Positions 32,497 to 34,791 of a stretch of 34,791 nt of DNA are shown here, piece by piece. Both the position numbers and the translations under genes were made by a program. A model generated the notes under the pieces. It had not been told where the DNA came from. It worked only from the letters and a program-made list of their open reading frames with translations, and searched no databases. Source of the DNA: Gammaproteobacteria bacterium (lineage in GTDB: Bacteria > Pseudomonadota > Gammaproteobacteria > Acidiferrobacterales > SPGG2). The stretch spans positions 1-34,791 of the forward strand of contig JAOTYM010000039.1 of assembly GCA_029861845.1 (NCBI GenBank), in the 5' to 3' direction. Each line of letters starts with the position of its first letter. Position 1 is the first letter of the stretch.

Positions 32497-32529
32497 TAAA
32501 AGTGGAAGGCGGCTATCGAGCCGCCTTCC
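32497..32529 (-). terminator. Rho-independent terminator of gamma-glutamyltranspeptidase gene
   Basis: A perfect 11-bp stem GGAAGGCGGCT (32504-32514) / AGCCGCCTTCC (32519-32529) has loop ATCG. Read on the minus strand it is followed by ACTTTTACC. It lies about 65-95 nt past the stop at 32593 and separates that gene from the DUF302 gene. Confidence 0.85.
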
Positions 32530-32592
32530 TCGTCAGATTGACAGTGGCATGTCGCTACCGACACCACAGAGCAAGCTGCTCCGTGGCCTGTT

Positions 32593-34557
32593 TTATTTTT
32601 TCTTTGGCTTCTTCTCTTTGTTCTCCTTCTTCAACGGCAGCGAGATCACGGTTCCTGCGCGGCGTGCATCGGCCCCACCGAACTGCTTGCCATTTTTGAG
32701 ATCGATGATCACCGCCTGCACCGAGCCGATTACAGAGGGGGAGCGAATGGTGTGACCGAGGTCTGCCAATTCCTGAATTACCGCCTCGTCGAAGCCCTGC
32801 TCACGCGCAGTGCTTCCCCCGGCGCTGGTCTGTGATAGCCTCGGCGCATCGATGGCTTCCTGCACCGTCATCCCGTGGTCGATAAGGTTTAACGTCATGT
32901 TCACGACCGAATTGATAATCGTGGAACCCCCGGGCGAGCCGTAGGCCGCGAAGACCTCTCTATCCTTGAAAAGCATCGTCGGCGCCATACTGCTCCGTGG
33001 CCGCTTAAAAGGCGCCACATCATTCGCCCCGGGGTTGAAGTTATCCGGGTCACCATTGAACGTCGGGGCAGAATTGAAATCAGTGATTTCGTTGTTCAAG
33101 AGGAAGCCAAACCCGGGCACAATGATACCGGTGCCCCAGGTGCCCTCGATGGTTGAGGTATAGGAAACGGCGTTGCCCCATCGGTCCACTACTGAGAAGT
33201 GGGTGGTGTTGACGCCCTCCGTGTCGGACGCCGCCGTCGCTACCTTAGTAGTACCGTCGGATTTCTGTACGAAGTTGGGGTCAAATGGCCGCGGATCTCC
33301 CGCCCCCGGAGCGGAAGGCATGCGCACGTCCATGTCTATCATGGCGCTTCGAGGGCCAAGATAGCCGTCCGCTAGGAGGCCCACTATCGGGAGCTCGACG
33401 AAATCGGCGTCGCCCATCCACACGGCTCGGCTAGCAAAAGCCAGGCGCATCGCCTCTATCATCACATGCAGGGTCTTGGTGGCGCCAAAGCCGAAGCCTG
33501 CCGCTTCATCGCCGAGCGGGAATTGTTCCAGATGCTTCAGTATCTGAATCACGGTGAGGGCACCGGAAGATGGTGGAGGCATCCCTTTTATCGTGAGACC
33601 GCGGTAGTTCCCAACCGTGGGCTCGCGGATATCCACCCCGGCGTTGAAATAAGCGAACAAGTCCTCGGTGGTCATCCTGCCCATGCCTTGCGGACCGACT
33701 TCTGGCCGAAACCGCTTTTGTGCCGCAACGATGGCCGCCGCGATTTCGCCGGTATAAAGCGCCATCGGCCCATCTGACGCGATTTTCCTAAAGGTCTTGG
33801 CGAGGTCGGGCTGAACCAAGAAGTGGCCTTCCGGAAGCGGGCTGCCATCGGGAAGCCGGAACAGGGCGCGGGTCTCCGATTGGAAGGTGGTTCTTGCGCT
33901 CGACGTCAGACTCGCCAGGCGTGCGTTTATCGCGAAGCCCTCCTCTGCCAGCTTGATTGCCGGCTGCAGGGCATCGGCGAGGGTGATCGTTCCCCATCTC
34001 TCGAGGACCGTGGCCACACCTAGGAGGGTTCCCGGCACACCGACCGCGATGCCGCTCGTGGCCCGCTCCGTAAAGTTGGTGTTCGGCAGCGGTTGAGAGC
34101 CGATCCTCTCAAGGTCGGTACCGTCACAGTTGGGATCACATTTTAGAAACATGGTCGAGGAGGCAGCGGCAGGCGCTTTCTCGCGGGAATCGACCAGCAA
34201 GGTTTCGTTGGTGTCGGCAAGATGAACCATCATAAACCCGCCGCCGCCAATGCCCGAAGATGTCGGCTCGACCACGTTAAGCGCAAACTGGATAGCCACG
34301 GCCGCATCGATGGCGTTGCCGCCCGCATCTAGCACCTGCGCACCTACTTCGGACGCCAGTGGGTGCGCAGTCGCGACTACACCCTTCTTAGTGCCTTTGC
34401 TTTCCGACTTGGGCGGGACACCCGGCGTTTCTTGAGGCCGGCCCCACGAAGGTGCCGGTACCACGAGCACAAACAGGGCCAGCAAGACCAACCCATACGC
34501 CCAAGTCGAGCATGGGCGTTTCATCGCTTCTATCTTTGTTCTCCAAAGGTTTTTCAT
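32593..34557 (-). CDS. ggt: Gamma-glutamyltranspeptidase precursor
   Basis: 654 residues from ATG 34557, chosen because AAAGGAG (plus 34565-34571) lies 7 nt upstream; the longer frame to 34587 contains this ribosome site. A membrane/signal segment (YGLVLLALFVLVVPAPSWG) exports it. The enzyme cleaves gamma-glutamyl bonds of glutathione and transfers the glutamyl group. Visible landmarks are GGNAIDAAVAIQFALNVVEP, SSGIGGGGFMMVHL, DSREKAP, the autocleavage site NTTHFSVVDRWGNAVS with the nucleophilic Thr near residue 450, and NNEITDFN, SSMAPTMLF and GSPGGSTIINSV. The last residues are very basic (KKENKEKKPKKK), which is unusual for the family. It has its own terminator, so it is probably monocistronic. 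Confidence 0.96.
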   Translation of the reverse strand: MKNLWRTKIEAMKRPCSTWAYGLVLLALFVLVVPAPSWGRPQETPGVPPKSESKGTKKGVVATAHPLASEVGAQVLDAGGNAIDAAVAIQFALNVVEPTSSGIGGGGFMMVHLADTNETLLVDSREKAPAAASSTMFLKCDPNCDGTDLERIGSQPLPNTNFTERATSGIAVGVPGTLLGVATVLERWGTITLADALQPAIKLAEEGFAINARLASLTSSARTTFQSETRALFRLPDGSPLPEGHFLVQPDLAKTFRKIASDGPMALYTGEIAAAIVAAQKRFRPEVGPQGMGRMTTEDLFAYFNAGVDIREPTVGNYRGLTIKGMPPPSSGALTVIQILKHLEQFPLGDEAAGFGFGATKTLHVMIEAMRLAFASRAVWMGDADFVELPIVGLLADGYLGPRSAMIDMDVRMPSAPGAGDPRPFDPNFVQKSDGTTKVATAASDTEGVNTTHFSVVDRWGNAVSYTSTIEGTWGTGIIVPGFGFLLNNEITDFNSAPTFNGDPDNFNPGANDVAPFKRPRSSMAPTMLFKDREVFAAYGSPGGSTIINSVVNMTLNLIDHGMTVQEAIDAPRLSQTSAGGSTAREQGFDEAVIQELADLGHTIRSPSVIGSVQAVIIDLKNGKQFGGADARRAGTVISLPLKKENKEKKPKKK

Positions 34558-34587
34558 CCTGTCTCTCCTTTCATAAAACAATTCCAT

Positions 34588-34791
34588 GGATCACGAACTC
34601 AGCGGTGATTCGCGCCAGTATTCTGCAGATGTACATACCTACGACTACGCGCGCCCGCAAAATGGATAACGAGCCTCAACTATTTAGACTTCGACTGAGA
34701 GTCCGGTGACGATGAGCCGATACCAGGCCACGGCGTCACCGTCACAGGTTACCGCCTCCCTCGCTCTCTCACGTCATTAGTCACTATCGTC
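34588..34791. other. Right edge of the window, upstream of ggt
   Basis: No gene start with a ribosome site and no TGTGAA palindrome were seen in these 204 bases. They hold the ggt leader, with no clear promoter. Confidence 0.4.

Overview
The window looks like accessory chromosome from a proteobacterium, most likely a gammaproteobacterium. The grounds are moderate GC, strong AAGGAGG-type ribosome sites, Crp/Fnr and Lrp regulators, c-type cytochrome, lipoproteins, an outer-membrane barrel protein, and REP-like GGGTCAG repeats of the kind seen in gammaproteobacterial genomes. No rRNA, tRNA, CRISPR array, transposase or phage gene was seen. The species cannot be named from the sequence.

Layout. 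(1) 1-7.1 kb is a TIR-rich, defence-like block. It holds a TIR-STAND-WD40 protein (minus strand, running off the left edge), a frameshifted TIR remnant, an intact TIR protein with a helical tail, a glycine-rich lipoprotein, and a TIR protein with four membrane segments. (2) 7.1-9.5 kb has two very small genes in an operon, a SEL1-repeat protein and a Crp-type regulator. (3) 9.9-12.9 kb holds four minus-strand genes (methyltransferase, lipoprotein hydrolase, cytochrome c, membrane protein) separated by copies of one imperfect repeat, like a cassette array. (4) 13.1-14.5 kb has an Lrp/AsnC regulator and a C-terminally truncated DmdA/GcvT-like gene next to tandem repeats that may be the end of a lost insertion element. 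(5) 14.7-25.3 kb is a cyclic-nucleotide signalling block: a second Crp paralogue, a CHASE2-cyclase, a FecR-TPR-barrel protein, a 66-residue protein, a small membrane protein with a SEL1 protein, and a cyclase with a degenerate cNMP domain next to a second degenerate cNMP protein. (6) 25.7-26.4 kb repeats the small membrane protein plus SEL1 module. (7) 26.5-30.4 kb is a three-gene operon (deoxyribosyltransferase-like/PAS-like, PAS-like/methyltransferase, double GNAT) that I do not recognise as a described system. (8) 30.8-34.6 kb has an acidic Cys-rich unknown, a double-DUF302 protein and gamma-glutamyltranspeptidase.

The main discovery is a shared promoter architecture. A 15-bp palindrome, consensus TGTGAAWWWTTCACA, is followed after 17 nt by TACNTAG. 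It occurs upstream of the second Crp gene (autoregulation) and of both small-membrane-protein/SEL1 modules. A variant precedes the small two-gene operon at 7.1-7.5 kb, and a weaker palindrome precedes the Cys-rich gene. Both Crp paralogues carry the Arg-Glu-Arg recognition residues that read GTGA in E. coli CRP. The simplest model is that the cyclases make a nucleotide signal, the Crp paralogues bind it, and these promoters express SEL1 adaptors with tiny membrane partners.
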